A stretch of DNA of 64,000 bases from Mesorhizobium sp. Its GTDB lineage: Bacteria; Pseudomonadota; Alphaproteobacteria; Rhizobiales; Rhizobiaceae. The stretch covers positions 1 to 64,000 of the forward strand of contig NZ_JAFKID010000021.1 of the NCBI RefSeq assembly GCF_017306545.1, in the 5' to 3' direction. The notes below the pieces were generated by a model. It ran no database searches and was not told the DNA's origin. It saw nothing but the letters and a program-made list of their open reading frames with translations. Positions 16,624 to 27,261 of this stretch are shown in pieces. Made by a program: the position numbers and the translations under genes. How positions within the stretch are numbered: the stretch's first letter is position 1; the number at the start of each line of letters is the position of its first letter.

Positions 16624-17880
16624 TCACGCCTGGACACGCAGCGCCTCCAGCCCGTGGAAATGATAGCTGTCGCGGAAGCGCGGCTCGCTGGCCAGCTTTA
16701 TGCCGGGCAGGCGCTCGAACAGCACCTTCAGCGAGACCTGCAATTCCAGCCGCGCCAGCGGCGCGCCGATGCAGAAATGGATGCCGGCGCCGAACGACAC
16801 GTTCTTCTGGTCGGCGTGGCCGGGCAGGAAGGCGTGCGGATCGGCGAAGGCGGCGGGATCGCGGTTGGCCATGCCGAGCAGCAGGCCGACCTGTTCGCCG
16901 GGTTTCACCGTGATGCCGGGCGCCGCCTCCATCTCCTGATAGGCGTAGCGGTTGAACATATGCAGCGGCGCCTCGAAGCGCAGGCATTCCTCGACCGTCG
17001 CCGCCGTCTCATCGGCGGTGGTGACGAAGCGGCGCGGGTCGCCGCCCTGTTGCAGTACGGCGCGCACCGCGTTGCCGGTCTGGTGCACGGTCGCCTCGTG
17101 GCCGGCGTTGAGCAGCAGGATGACGGACGAAACCAGTTCGTCCTCGTTCAGCTTCTCGCCGTCCTCCTGCGCCGCGATCAGCAGCGACAAAAGGTCGTCG
17201 CCCGGCGCCTTGCGCCGTTCGGCCACATAGCCGCGCAGGAAGGCGGAAAAGTCGTGCGCCGCGCGGTTGGCGATCTCCTCGGTCTTGCGCGTGCGGCCGA
17301 GCGTGTACATCGCCACCAGCTGGTGCGACCAGTCGAGCAGTTGCGGCCCCATTTCGACCGGCACGCCAAGCATTTCGGCGATGATGGTGATGGGCAGCGG
17401 CGTCGCATAAGCGGGGATCAGGTCGAACGGTTCGCCCTTGGGAAAACCGTCGATCAATTCGTTGGCCAGTGCCTCGACGCGCGGGCGAAGCCGTTCGACC
17501 TGCCGCGAGACGAAGGCACGGTTGACCAGCGTGCGCAGGCGTGTGTGCACCGGCGGCTCCAGTTCCAGCATCGAGTTGGCTTCGACCGCGTCGAAGGAGG
17601 CGAGATGGCTGCGCTCCCGTCCGACGCCGCGGCTGTCGGGCACGCCGGCCGGGTTCTGGCGGCCGAAGCGGCGGTCGCGCAGCAGCCGGTTGACGTCGTC
17701 GTAGCCGCCGAAGCACCAGTAGCCGTAGTCCTCCCAGAAGAAGGCAGGGCTCGCCGCATGCAGGAAGGCGTAGGCTTCGTAAGGGTTCTGCACGAAGGCC
17801 GGTTCGCGCGGCGAGAGCCTTACGCGGCGGCTCGCCGGATCGAAAGAGAGGTAGGGTGGTGGCGCGGCTGTTTCACTCAT
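16624..17880 (-). CDS. cytochrome P450, bacterial class I type, 418 aa
   Basis: This is a soluble haem monooxygenase. The I-helix oxygen-activation motif is LLNAGHEATVHQTGN (residues about 247-261). The ExxR motif is in EECLRFEAP. The haem loop FGAGIHFCIGAPLARLE places the axial cysteine at Cys370. There is no membrane anchor. No ferredoxin or reductase gene adjoins it, so electrons must come from shared partners. It diverges from the sarcosine-oxidase-like gene across 110 nt, which may hold promoters for both. Substrate not predictable from sequence. Confidence 0.94.
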   Translation of the reverse strand: MSETAAPPPYLSFDPASRRVRLSPREPAFVQNPYEAYAFLHAASPAFFWEDYGYWCFGGYDDVNRLLRDRRFGRQNPAGVPDSRGVGRERSHLASFDAVEANSMLELEPPVHTRLRTLVNRAFVSRQVERLRPRVEALANELIDGFPKGEPFDLIPAYATPLPITIIAEMLGVPVEMGPQLLDWSHQLVAMYTLGRTRKTEEIANRAAHDFSAFLRGYVAERRKAPGDDLLSLLIAAQEDGEKLNEDELVSSVILLLNAGHEATVHQTGNAVRAVLQQGGDPRRFVTTADETAATVEECLRFEAPLHMFNRYAYQEMEAAPGITVKPGEQVGLLLGMANRDPAAFADPHAFLPGHADQKNVSFGAGIHFCIGAPLARLELQVSLKVLFERLPGIKLASEPRFRDSYHFHGLEALRVQA

Positions 17881-17990
17881 GCTGGATCATTAGCGCGCCT
17901 TGCGCACCGGGTTCCAGACCGTATCTTGGCCGGGGTCAGCCAAGCGGTTGAGCCAGCGGCCCGGAAGGCCGCGAGTATATAGAGGTATGT

Positions 17991-19094
17991 ATGAACGTCA
18001 TCGTCGTCGGCGCCGGCATCGCCGGCCTTTCCACCGCATGGTCGCTGGTCAAGGCCGGCCATTCCGTCTCGATCGTCGAGCAGGGCAAGATTCCCAATCC
18101 GCTGGCGGCGTCCGGCGATCATCACCGCATCATCCGCCGCGCCTACGGCAAGGCGGGCGGCTACGCCCGGCTCATCACGCAAGCCTACCAGGCATGGGAC
18201 GAACTGTGGGCCGACCTCGGCGAAAACCACCTCGATCCGCGCGGCTTCCTGTGCGTTTCGCGCGAGACCGGCGACGAGGCGGAAATCTATCGCGAGGGCC
18301 TGGAGGACGGCGGCTTTCCCTTCGACCTGTTGCAGCCGGACGAGGCTGTCGCCCGCTGGCCGTTCCTCGAACCGGGCAGTTTCCGCTACGCCTATTTCTC
18401 GACCGAAGGCGGCGCGCTGCACTGCCGCAAGATCGCAGCCGGGCTTCTGGCGTGGCTGCGCGCGCACGGCGCCAATGTCTATGAAAACAGCAAGGTGGTG
18501 GGCATCGACACAGCCGCCGGGCGCATCACGCTGGCGGACGGCACGTCCATGCAGGCCGACCGGGTTGTGGTGGCCGCCGGTGCCTGGGTGCTGAAACTGT
18601 TTCCCGAACTTGGCGGCGACCTGACGACCTATCGCACCGCGCTCGCCTATGTCGATCCGCCGGCGGACCTGAAAGCAGCGTGGGAGAAGGCGCCCGTCAT
18701 CCTCGACGTCGGCGGCAAGACCGACGGCTACATGATCCCGCTGACGCGCGGCGCCGGCATGAAGTTCGGTTCCGGCCTGCACAAGGTGTCGACCAGCGAC
18801 GCGGACTGGAACCGCGAGCCCGTGCCGGGGGAGGGCGAGGCGATCCGCGACCTGTTTTCGCCGCCGATGGCCCGCATCGGCGAATACCGCGTCACCGAAG
18901 TCGTCACCTGCGCCTACACTTTCACCGCCGACGAGAAGTTCCTGGCGCATGAAGACGGCAAGTGCCTTGTCGTCTCGGCCTGCTCCGGCCATGGCTACAA
19001 ATTCGGCGCCGCGGTCGGGCGCCGCACGGCACAGGCGGTCGGCGACGGCGATATCGTCGGCCTCAAGCGCTGGCTGCGGGCGGAGGCCGTGTAG
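17991..19094 (+). CDS. FAD-dependent amine oxidoreductase, monomeric sarcosine oxidase-like (DAO family), 367 aa
   Basis: The N-terminal dinucleotide fold is VIVVGAGIAGLSTAWSLV, with the acidic ribose-binding end in VSIVEQGK. The substrate-side block VTCAYTFTADEKFLAHE resembles monomeric sarcosine oxidase, in which the cysteine of this block carries covalent FAD (here about Cys307). SACSGHGYKFGAAVG near residue 330 is the second flavin-binding region. The expected reaction is oxidation of a secondary amine or N-methyl amino acid with peroxide release. Whether it oxidises sarcosine is not shown. Start ATG at 17991. Confidence 0.87.
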   Translation: MNVIVVGAGIAGLSTAWSLVKAGHSVSIVEQGKIPNPLAASGDHHRIIRRAYGKAGGYARLITQAYQAWDELWADLGENHLDPRGFLCVSRETGDEAEIYREGLEDGGFPFDLLQPDEAVARWPFLEPGSFRYAYFSTEGGALHCRKIAAGLLAWLRAHGANVYENSKVVGIDTAAGRITLADGTSMQADRVVVAAGAWVLKLFPELGGDLTTYRTALAYVDPPADLKAAWEKAPVILDVGGKTDGYMIPLTRGAGMKFGSGLHKVSTSDADWNREPVPGEGEAIRDLFSPPMARIGEYRVTEVVTCAYTFTADEKFLAHEDGKCLVVSACSGHGYKFGAAVGRRTAQAVGDGDIVGLKRWLRAEAV

Positions 19095-19119
19095 GCTTCC
19101 GCTCGATTGCGGCCTCTTG

Positions 19120-19848
19120 TTAGTCGTCGCAATGCCTGCGGATGTGCACGCGCCGCCAGCCTTCGGAGCCTTCCTGAACCAATACCTGGCGCGCCACCTG
19201 CCGGTAGGACGGCGGGACCTCGATTTGCCTGCGCTGCTCGGGCTGAACCACGACCTGTTCTTCGACGGTAGCGTAGCGGGCAGGGATGACATAACGCTCG
19301 AGCCGCTCGGGCCTGACCATCACCTTGCGGCTCCGGTAGCCGTATTCGGCCGGCACGGTTTCGTAGACGGTGCGGGCCTCGCGCACCACCACCGTTTCGG
19401 CGACGCGCTGGTAACGGGCCTTGCGCTTGATCTTGCACAGCACCTTGCGGCCGTCGATCCAGCGCCATTCCCAATCGTAACCGCCGTCCGACACCTGCAC
19501 CGTGCGGTAGCGGGTGCGCACCTCGGCCGGAATGGTGCGCGCTACCGTGGTGGCCGGATAGACCACGACCCGTTCGCGCTGGTAGGCGTATTCGGCCGGA
19601 ATCGTGCGGGTGCCGACCTGTTCCTCTCGCACCACCACCGTGCGCGTGCGGGTGCCGTAGATCGCCGGCGTCACTTCGACCCGGCTGTAGCCGGGGTTCA
19701 CCTCGACGTTTTCGTAAACGGTGTCGTAGACCGGAGCGGTCCGGTAGGGCTCGTAGCAGGCGACCGCGCGTCCTCCCGCCGCCGTTTCGGAAACCGTGCC
19801 CAGCATGGCGAGCGCCGAAACGGCCACCATCAGTTTTCTCGTTGACAT
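19120..19848 (-). CDS. secreted protein made of eight ~23-residue repeats, function unknown, 242 aa
   Basis: After a signal peptide (residues 1-24) the whole mature protein consists of tandem units at residues 38-60, 61-83, 84-106, 107-142, 143-165, 166-188, 189-211 and 212-236. The consensus is PAxY....R.VVV.P....R.I. The fourth unit carries a 13-residue insertion, SDGGYDWEWRWID. Similar PAxY...VxVxP units occur in some OmpA-associated proteins, which suggests a beta-rich envelope or matrix role, but this is inference. The protein is very arginine- and valine-rich, with three cysteines in the mature part. It is convergent with the oxidase gene. Confidence 0.75.
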   Translation of the reverse strand: MSTRKLMVAVSALAMLGTVSETAAGGRAVACYEPYRTAPVYDTVYENVEVNPGYSRVEVTPAIYGTRTRTVVVREEQVGTRTIPAEYAYQRERVVVYPATTVARTIPAEVRTRYRTVQVSDGGYDWEWRWIDGRKVLCKIKRKARYQRVAETVVVREARTVYETVPAEYGYRSRKVMVRPERLERYVIPARYATVEEQVVVQPEQRRQIEVPPSYRQVARQVLVQEGSEGWRRVHIRRHCDD

Positions 19849-19974
19849 GACGCCACCCCTTGAACGCGAACTGAAACTCCGGTTTCAACTTTAGCGGATG
19901 AAGGGCGCCGGAAAAGCGGATTCCTTAAAATTCGTTAACGGGCAACCTTAACCGGATGGGCAGGTCCGGTCGGC

Positions 19975-20004
19975 CTTGCGCAAGGGTTGGCAGCCATCCT
20001 ATCT
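19975..20004 (+). promoter_or_regulatory. RpoH-like (heat-shock) promoter of clpP
   Basis: CTTGCG (19975-19980), 17-nt spacer, CCTATCT (19998-20004). This resembles the alphaproteobacterial sigma-32 pattern CTTG...CCTATnT and lies 66 nt before the clpP ATG. Confidence 0.5.
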
Positions 20005-20069
20005 ACGCTTCAAGGCCTCAGCGCCCTGAGTCGGCCAGGGCTTCGTTTACGTATGTCAAGGGACAGTCC

Positions 20070-20702
20070 ATGAAAGATCCGCACGAAACCTACATGAACC
20101 TCGTCCCGATGGTGGTCGAACAGACCAACCGTGGCGAGCGCGCCTACGATATCTTCTCGCGGCTCCTGAAGGAGCGCATCATCTTCATCACCGGCCCCAT
20201 CGAGGACGGCATGGCCTCGCTGGTGTGCGCGCAGCTTCTCTTTCTCGAGGCGGAAAACCCGAAGAAAGAGATCAACATGTACATCAATTCGCCGGGCGGC
20301 GTGGTGACGTCGGGCCTGGCGATGTACGACACCATGCAGTTCATCAAGCCGCCGGTGTCGACGCTGTGCGTCGGCCAGGCGATGTCGGCCGGCTCGCTGC
20401 TGCTCACGGCCGGCGCCAAGGACATGCGCTTCTGCACGCCGAACGCCCAGATCATGATCCACCAGCCATCGGGCGGCTATCAGGGCCAGGCGACCGACAT
20501 CATGATCCACGCGCAGTTCACCGAGCGCCTCAAGCGGCGGCTGAACGAGATCTACGTCAGGCACACCGGGCAGGATTACGAGACGATCCACAATGCCATG
20601 GAGCGCGACAACTTCCTCACCACCGAGCAGGCTCTTGAACTCGGCCTGATTGACAAGGTGTTGACCTCGCGTGCCGAAATCGAAGGTGCTCCGGCCGCCT
20701 GA
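20070..20702 (+). CDS. clpP: ATP-dependent Clp protease proteolytic subunit ClpP, 210 aa
   Basis: This serine protease forms the tetradecameric barrel used by ClpX and ClpA. The catalytic triad is Ser106 (GQAMSAGS), His131 (MIHQPSGG) and Asp180 (NAMERDNF). The N-terminal [18 protein letters not shown] is the usual start in this group, with an AAGGGA site upstream. clpX follows after 304 nt and lon after that, so the proteolysis genes are grouped. An RpoH-like promoter upstream agrees with heat-shock control. Confidence 0.97.
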   Translation: MKDPHETYMNLVPMVVEQTNRGERAYDIFSRLLKERIIFITGPIEDGMASLVCAQLLFLEAENPKKEINMYINSPGGVVTSGLAMYDTMQFIKPPVSTLCVGQAMSAGSLLLTAGAKDMRFCTPNAQIMIHQPSGGYQGQATDIMIHAQFTERLKRRLNEIYVRHTGQDYETIHNAMERDNFLTTEQALELGLIDKVLTSRAEIEGAPAA

Positions 20703-21006
20703 TGCGGCACCGCCGGGCGACGCGCAGGCATGAGCGTGGCCGTCGCCCGTTACTTTTGCGTGGATTTGCGGCATTTCCGCCACAATTGGCTGTTCCCTCA
20801 GGAAGCCCGACCGCCTACGTTAAGGCTCTATTGAGCTTCGGCGGCTTAGCTTTTTCGCCGGGGAACGGCGAATCGGCTTTATGCATTCCGGATTGTGCCT
20901 TGTACGGAATGCGCCACGGGGGGCCGGGTACTGGAAAAGGCGGTTTCCCGCGATAGATTATCGGGTGTGTCCGCCAGCGGCGGGTGCCCATGAAAAGGAC
21001 TGGATG
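20703..21006. other. clpP-clpX intergenic region with an inverted repeat
   Basis: No gene is seen in these 304 bases. An inverted repeat, GCATTCCG (20883-20890) and CGGAATGC (20905-20912) with a 14-nt loop, and a small stem TCGCCggggaaCGGCGA near 20857-20873 are visible. The clpX promoter should be here but I cannot place it. Confidence 0.5.
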
Positions 21007-22281
21007 ATGAGCAAGGTCAGCAACGGCGGCGGTGATTCCAAGAACACCCTCTACTGCTCGTTCTGCGGCAAAAGCCAGCATGAGGTGCGCAAGCTGATCG
21101 CCGGCCCCACGGTGTTCATCTGCGACGAGTGCGTCGAACTGTGCATGGACATCATCCGCGAGGAGAACAAGACCTCGATGGTGAAGTCGCGCGAAGGCGT
21201 GCCGACACCGCAGGAGATCCTGAAGGTTCTCGACGACTACGTGATCGGCCAGCCCTACGCCAAGCGCGTGCTGTCGGTGGCCGTCCACAACCACTACAAG
21301 CGCCTTGCCCACGCCGGCAAGAACAACGACGTCGAGCTGGCGAAGTCGAACATCCTTCTGATCGGCCCGACCGGCTGCGGCAAGACGCTGCTGGCGCAGA
21401 CGCTGGCGCGCATCATCGACGTGCCCTTCACCATGGCCGACGCCACCACGCTGACCGAAGCCGGCTATGTCGGCGAGGACGTGGAGAACATCATCCTCAA
21501 GCTGTTGCAGTCTGCCGACTACAATGTGGAACGTGCCCAAAGGGGCATCGTCTACATCGACGAGATCGACAAGATCAGCCGCAAGTCCGACAATCCCTCG
21601 ATAACCCGCGACGTGTCGGGCGAGGGCGTGCAGCAGGCGCTTCTGAAGATCATGGAAGGCACGGTCGCCTCCGTGCCGCCGCAGGGCGGCAGGAAGCACC
21701 CCCAGCAGGAATTCCTGCAGGTCGACACCGCTAACATCCTCTTCATTTGCGGCGGCGCCTTCGCCGGGCTGGACAAGATCATCTCGGATCGCGGTCGCAA
21801 GACTTCGATCGGCTTCAGCGCCACCGTGGCTTCGCCCGAGGATCGCCGCAGCGGCGAAGTCTTCCGCCTCGTCGAGCCCGAGGATTTGCTGAAGTTCGGC
21901 CTGATCCCGGAATTCGTCGGCCGTCTGCCGGTGCTGGCGACGCTGGAGGATTTGGACGAGCCGGCGCTAATCCAGATCCTGACCGAGCCGAAGAACGCCC
22001 TGGTCAAGCAGTATCAGCGGCTGTTCGAGATGGAGAACGTGGAACTGACCTTCCACGAGAACGCGCTGTCGGCGATCGCCAAGCGCGCCATCGAGCGCAA
22101 GACCGGCGCGCGCGGCCTGCGCTCCATCATGGAAGCCATCCTGCTCGACACCATGTTCGAGCTGCCGGCACTGGAAGGCGTGCGCGAGGTGGTGATCTCG
22201 GAAGAGGTGGTGTCGGGCAACGCCCGGCCGCTCTACATCTATTCCGATCAGAAAGAGAAGAAGGGGCCGGTCAGCGCCTGA
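21007..22281 (+). CDS. clpX: ATP-dependent Clp protease ATP-binding subunit ClpX, 424 aa
   Basis: This AAA+ unfoldase feeds substrates to ClpP. The N-terminal C4 zinc finger is seen in [10 protein letters not shown] and [10 protein letters not shown]. Walker A is GPTGCGKT (about residue 120), and Walker B/sensor regions follow (VYIDEIDKI). The IGF loop that docks on ClpP is IGFSATV. Two adjacent ATGs (21004 and 21007) fit; [13 protein letters not shown] from 21007 matches the usual start. An AAGGA site precedes them. Confidence 0.97.
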   Translation: MSKVSNGGGDSKNTLYCSFCGKSQHEVRKLIAGPTVFICDECVELCMDIIREENKTSMVKSREGVPTPQEILKVLDDYVIGQPYAKRVLSVAVHNHYKRLAHAGKNNDVELAKSNILLIGPTGCGKTLLAQTLARIIDVPFTMADATTLTEAGYVGEDVENIILKLLQSADYNVERAQRGIVYIDEIDKISRKSDNPSITRDVSGEGVQQALLKIMEGTVASVPPQGGRKHPQQEFLQVDTANILFICGGAFAGLDKIISDRGRKTSIGFSATVASPEDRRSGEVFRLVEPEDLLKFGLIPEFVGRLPVLATLEDLDEPALIQILTEPKNALVKQYQRLFEMENVELTFHENALSAIAKRAIERKTGARGLRSIMEAILLDTMFELPALEGVREVVISEEVVSGNARPLYIYSDQKEKKGPVSA

Positions 22282-22444
22282 GGGAGCAAATAACGAACAG
22301 GGGCTTGCGCCTGCCGCAAGCTCCGGTTCCTTACGCCGCTCGCTTTGCCCCTTGATCTTTACCGCCCACGCATCCACCTAACGACGGAAGGCCGATGGGC
22401 GCATTCCGTGCTGACAAACTCCCGTCACAAAGGATGATAGGCGG

Positions 22445-22497
22445 AACGACCCGCGGTCGTTAATATGAGATTCGCGACTGGCTTAAAGCGGTCGCGA
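22445..22497 (+). promoter_or_regulatory. two palindromes immediately upstream of lon
   Basis: AACGACC-CGC-GGTCGTT (22445-22461) and TCGCGAC (22472-22478) with GTCGCGA (22491-22497); the second extends inward through GCTT-A-AAGC. The second hairpin ends 16 nt before the lon ATG, next to the AAGG ribosome site. They could be operators or an RNA hairpin affecting translation. Confidence 0.45.
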
Positions 22498-22512
22498 CAG
22501 AAAGGTTGGACA

Positions 22513-24924
<2,412 letters not shown>

Positions 24925-24953
24925 GCCGTTTCGCGCTTGCGTTGCAGAATATG

Positions 24954-24981
24954 AAAAGCCGGGCCTCGCGCCCGGCTTTTT
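24954..24981 (+). terminator. lon terminator 1
   Basis: AAAAGCCGGGC (24954-24964), loop CTCGC, GCCCGGCTTTTT (24970-24981). Confidence 0.9.
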
Positions 24982-24993
24982 CATGTGAAGAAT

Positions 24994-25014
24994 CCCGGAA
25001 TTCCGGGCTTTTTT
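24994..25014 (+). terminator. lon terminator 2 (tandem)
   Basis: CCCGGAATTCCGGG (24994-25007) followed by C and six T. It lies 13 nt beyond the first terminator and would stop readthrough into hupB. Confidence 0.75.
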
Positions 25015-25121
25015 CGTCTTTTTGAGCGTCTTTCCGCTTGGTTGTGAGGCGGCTTCTCCATAAAGTCCGGGCCCAGCCGGATGAGTCGATAGTTCCGGCA
25101 TTCTCACAGAAGGGAATCCTT

Positions 25122-25394
25122 ATGAACAAGAACGAACTGGTGTCCGCCGTTGCCGATGCCGCCAAAATCTCCAAAGGTGACGCGCAGTCGGCTGTCGATG
25201 CGGTGTTTTCCGTGATCACCGGCGAGTTGAAGAAGGGCGGGGATGTCCGTCTTGTCGGTTTCGGCAATTTCTCGGTTTCGAAGCGTGCCGCTTCGACCGG
25301 CCGCAACCCGCAGACCGGCGCGGAAGTGAAGATCCCGGCTCGCACGGTGCCGAAGTTCACGGCAGGCAAGGGCCTCAAGGACGCGGTCAACTAA
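25122..25394 (+). CDS. hupB: HU-family DNA-binding protein, 90 aa
   Basis: This is a dimeric nucleoid protein that bends DNA. The complete HU fold is present: MNKNELVSAVADAAKISKGD, the GFGNFSVSKRAA strand region and the DNA-contacting arm GRNPQTGAEVKIPARTVPKF. The ATG at 25122 has AAGGGAATCC upstream. The frame extends to 25038 but no HU protein has such an extension. The position after lon is conserved in many proteobacteria. It is bounded by terminators on both sides, so it has its own promoter; a weak candidate is CTTGGT-N17-ATAAAG at about 25036-25064. Confidence 0.97.
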   Translation: MNKNELVSAVADAAKISKGDAQSAVDAVFSVITGELKKGGDVRLVGFGNFSVSKRAASTGRNPQTGAEVKIPARTVPKFTAGKGLKDAVN

Positions 25395-25421
25395 GACCGT
25401 TTTCCATGGTTCCCATGCAGG

Positions 25422-25445
25422 AAGCCGGGCATCGCCCGGCTTTTT
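25422..25445 (+). terminator. hupB terminator
   Basis: AAGCCGGGC (25422-25430), loop ATC, GCCCGGCTTTTT (25434-25445). Confidence 0.9.
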
Positions 25446-25526
25446 GTTTTGGTTGGGGGAGAGCCGGCGAACCGGAGAGCGGCCGAGACTGCCGCCGGGC
25501 TGGAGCGAACTGCCGTGGGATAAAAA

Positions 25527-25602
25527 TGGTGGGCGATGACGGGCTCGAACCGCCGACCCTCTCGGTGTAAACGAGATGCTCTACCAACTGAGCTAATCGC
25601 CC
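25527..25602 (-). tRNA. tRNA-Val (anticodon UAC), CCA encoded
   Basis: On the minus strand the acceptor stem GGGCGAT pairs with ATCGCCC. The anticodon stem TCTCG/CGAGA holds the loop TTTACAC with TAC. The T-arm sequence GGTTCGAGCCC is normal. Length is 76 nt including CCA. Confidence 0.95.
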
Positions 25603-25614
25603 GCTCGGGCCGGA

Positions 25615-25643
25615 CCTTTAAGCGGTCGGCGCCGGCTTCGCAA
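25615..25643 (-). promoter_or_regulatory. promoter of tRNA-Val
   Basis: On the minus strand: TTGCGA (25638-25643), 17-nt spacer, TAAAGG (25615-25620). The -10 ends 12 nt before the tRNA. Confidence 0.45.
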
Positions 25644-25807
25644 GACCCCAGCGAGTGTCTGCCGCTTTGGTACTCCGAGGACAGGGAGCGGTCGGCTGGG
25701 TTGTTTTCGGTACGGTCCGCCGAAGGGAAACGGAACTGCCCGAAGGGTGTCGAAGGGGTTCGCGGCAAAAAAGCTTCGGGGTCCCGATAATAGCGTCAAG
25801 GGCCCGC

Positions 25808-25836
25808 TTGACACCCAGCGGTGAACCCCTTATCCA
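25808..25836 (+). promoter_or_regulatory. promoter of tRNA-Asp
   Basis: TTGACA (25808-25813), 17-nt spacer, TATCCA (25831-25836). The tRNA begins 41 nt downstream. Confidence 0.7.
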
Positions 25837-25877
25837 CCGCCCAACGCCGCACGGACCAGTCCCTGCGAGCGGCAAGC

Positions 25878-25954
25878 GCGGGTGTAGCTCAGTCGGTTAG
25901 AGTGCCGGCCTGTCACGCCGGAGGTCGCGGGTTCGAGCCCCGTCACTCGCGCCA
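25878..25954 (+). tRNA. tRNA-Asp (anticodon GUC), CCA encoded
   Basis: The acceptor stem GCGGGTG pairs with CACTCGC, with discriminator G and encoded CCA. The anticodon loop CTGTCAC within the CCGGC/GCCGG stem reads GTC. The T-arm is GGGTTCGAGCCCC. Length is 77 nt. Confidence 0.96.
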
Positions 25955-26027
25955 TTTCTTTTCCTTGGACCGTGGATCGGGTGCGTCGTCTTTCGACGAA
26001 TGCCGCATGCATATCCGGTGTTTCCTC

Positions 26028-26136
26028 TTGACTGGACGGCGCCAGACGATACGCTGCCACAAAATACCGGCCCTGTGAGCCGGACGGCAAAAGTGCCTCG
26101 CATGCCTCGCCTCACGGCGGCGGCAGCGGGGCATTG
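26028..26136 (+). promoter_or_regulatory. amiC leader region: possible promoter, hexaloop hairpin and competing stems
   Basis: TTGACT (26028-26033) with TACGCT 16 nt later could be a promoter. CTGG-ACGGCG-CCAG (26032-26045) is a four-pair stem with a six-base loop having A1 and G4, as in ANTAR-protein RNA targets, but it overlaps that promoter. CCGGC-CCTGTGA-GCCGG (26067-26083) is a hairpin. ATGCC (26102-26106) pairs with GGCAT (26130-26134), and this stem is followed by TGTCATTTT. The loop of the first stem (CCTGTGAG) can pair with CTCACGG at 26111-26117, so the stems may be alternatives. Confidence 0.35.
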
Positions 26137-26154
26137 TCATTTTGGGGAACCTGT

Positions 26155-27261
26155 TTGAAACGGCGTGTCGAGATCGGCATCCTCTATTCGCGGTCGGGCA
26201 ATTACGGCCTGATCTCCGAATCGTGCCGGCTGGGTGCCATGCGTGCCATCGCCGACGTCAACGCCGATCCCGAAAGCGCCGTCGAATTCGTGCCCGTGGA
26301 ACGCGATCCGCAGGGCAACGCCGACCGCTATGCGCCGCTGTGCGAAGAGATGTTGCGCGGCAGCCGCATGCGCCATGTCGTCGGCTGCGTTACCTCGTGG
26401 AGCCGCAAGGAAGTCATCCCGGTTCTTGAGAAATGGGGCGCCAGCCTCTGGTACGTCTGCCCCTACGAGGGCTTCGAGGCGAACGAGCATGTCGTCTACA
26501 TGCACGCCTGTCCCAACCAGCACCTCGTGCCGTTGCTGGGCTATGTGGTGCCGCGCTTCGGCGCCAACGGCTTCCTGCTCGGCTCCAACTACATCTGGGG
26601 TTGGGAAACCAACCGTGTGGCGCGCGACCTGATCGCCGATGCCGGCGGCGAGGTGTTGGGCGAGCGCTACCTGCCCATCGGCGATACCGACGTGTCGCGG
26701 CTGGTGGCCGAGATCGAGGCGACGCGGCCCGATTTCATCCTCAACAACCTGATCGGCTCTTCCTCCTATTCATTCCTCGCGGCCTATGCCGAACTCGGCA
26801 GGCGCGATCCGCATTTCGCGCCGGAGCGCTGCCCGGTCGTTTCCTGCAACCTGTCGGAATGCGAACTGCCAGCGCTCGGGCGCAATGGCTTAGGCCATCT
26901 CGCCGCCGGCCCCTATTTTCGCGACGTGGCGCGGCCCGACCCGGCGGCCCCCGCATCCTCCTTCCAGGCTTCGGCCTATGCCTCGGTGCGCGTGTTGGCC
27001 GACGTGCTGGCGGTCGACCAGGAGGCCACTTTCGCCGATCTGTCCGGCCTGTTCGCCGGCCGCACCTTCGCCACGCCTTTCGGCCGTACCGCACTCGACC
27101 CGCACACCCAGCACGCCACGCTGCCGGTCGAGATCGGCCGCATCGAGGAAGGTGGCTTCCGGGTGGTGAGCCGCACGGACGCTGTGGCGCCCGACCCCTA
27201 TCTGTCGCGCTACGACCGCGCCGAGATCTTTGGCAGACCCCGCCTGAAGGTGGTGTCGTGA
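26155..27261 (+). CDS. amiC: AmiC-like amide-sensing protein (periplasmic-binding-protein fold), 368 aa
   Basis: This is a cytoplasmic type I periplasmic-binding-fold sensor: VEIGILYSRSGNYGLISES at the N-terminus, GCVTSWSRKEVIPVLEKWG and FGANGFLLGSNYIWGWETNR in the body. In Pseudomonas aeruginosa AmiC holds the antiterminator AmiR silent and releases it on binding small amides. There is no signal peptide, consistent with that role. TTG at 26155 is the likely start (GGGGA six bases upstream); the frame opens at another TTG at 26134. Its stop overlaps the next start (GTGA), coupling sensor and antiterminator. First gene of a seven-gene operon. Confidence 0.85.
   Translation: MKRRVEIGILYSRSGNYGLISESCRLGAMRAIADVNADPESAVEFVPVERDPQGNADRYAPLCEEMLRGSRMRHVVGCVTSWSRKEVIPVLEKWGASLWYVCPYEGFEANEHVVYMHACPNQHLVPLLGYVVPRFGANGFLLGSNYIWGWETNRVARDLIADAGGEVLGERYLPIGDTDVSRLVAEIEATRPDFILNNLIGSSSYSFLAAYAELGRRDPHFAPERCPVVSCNLSECELPALGRNGLGHLAAGPYFRDVARPDPAAPASSFQASAYASVRVLADVLAVDQEATFADLSGLFAGRTFATPFGRTALDPHTQHATLPVEIGRIEEGGFRVVSRTDAVAPDPYLSRYDRAEIFGRPRLKVVS

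Noticed and set aside
22351..22380. RpoH promoter for lon (CTTGAT ... CCACCTA)
   Set aside because: The -10 part and spacing do not fit the sigma-32 pattern well enough.
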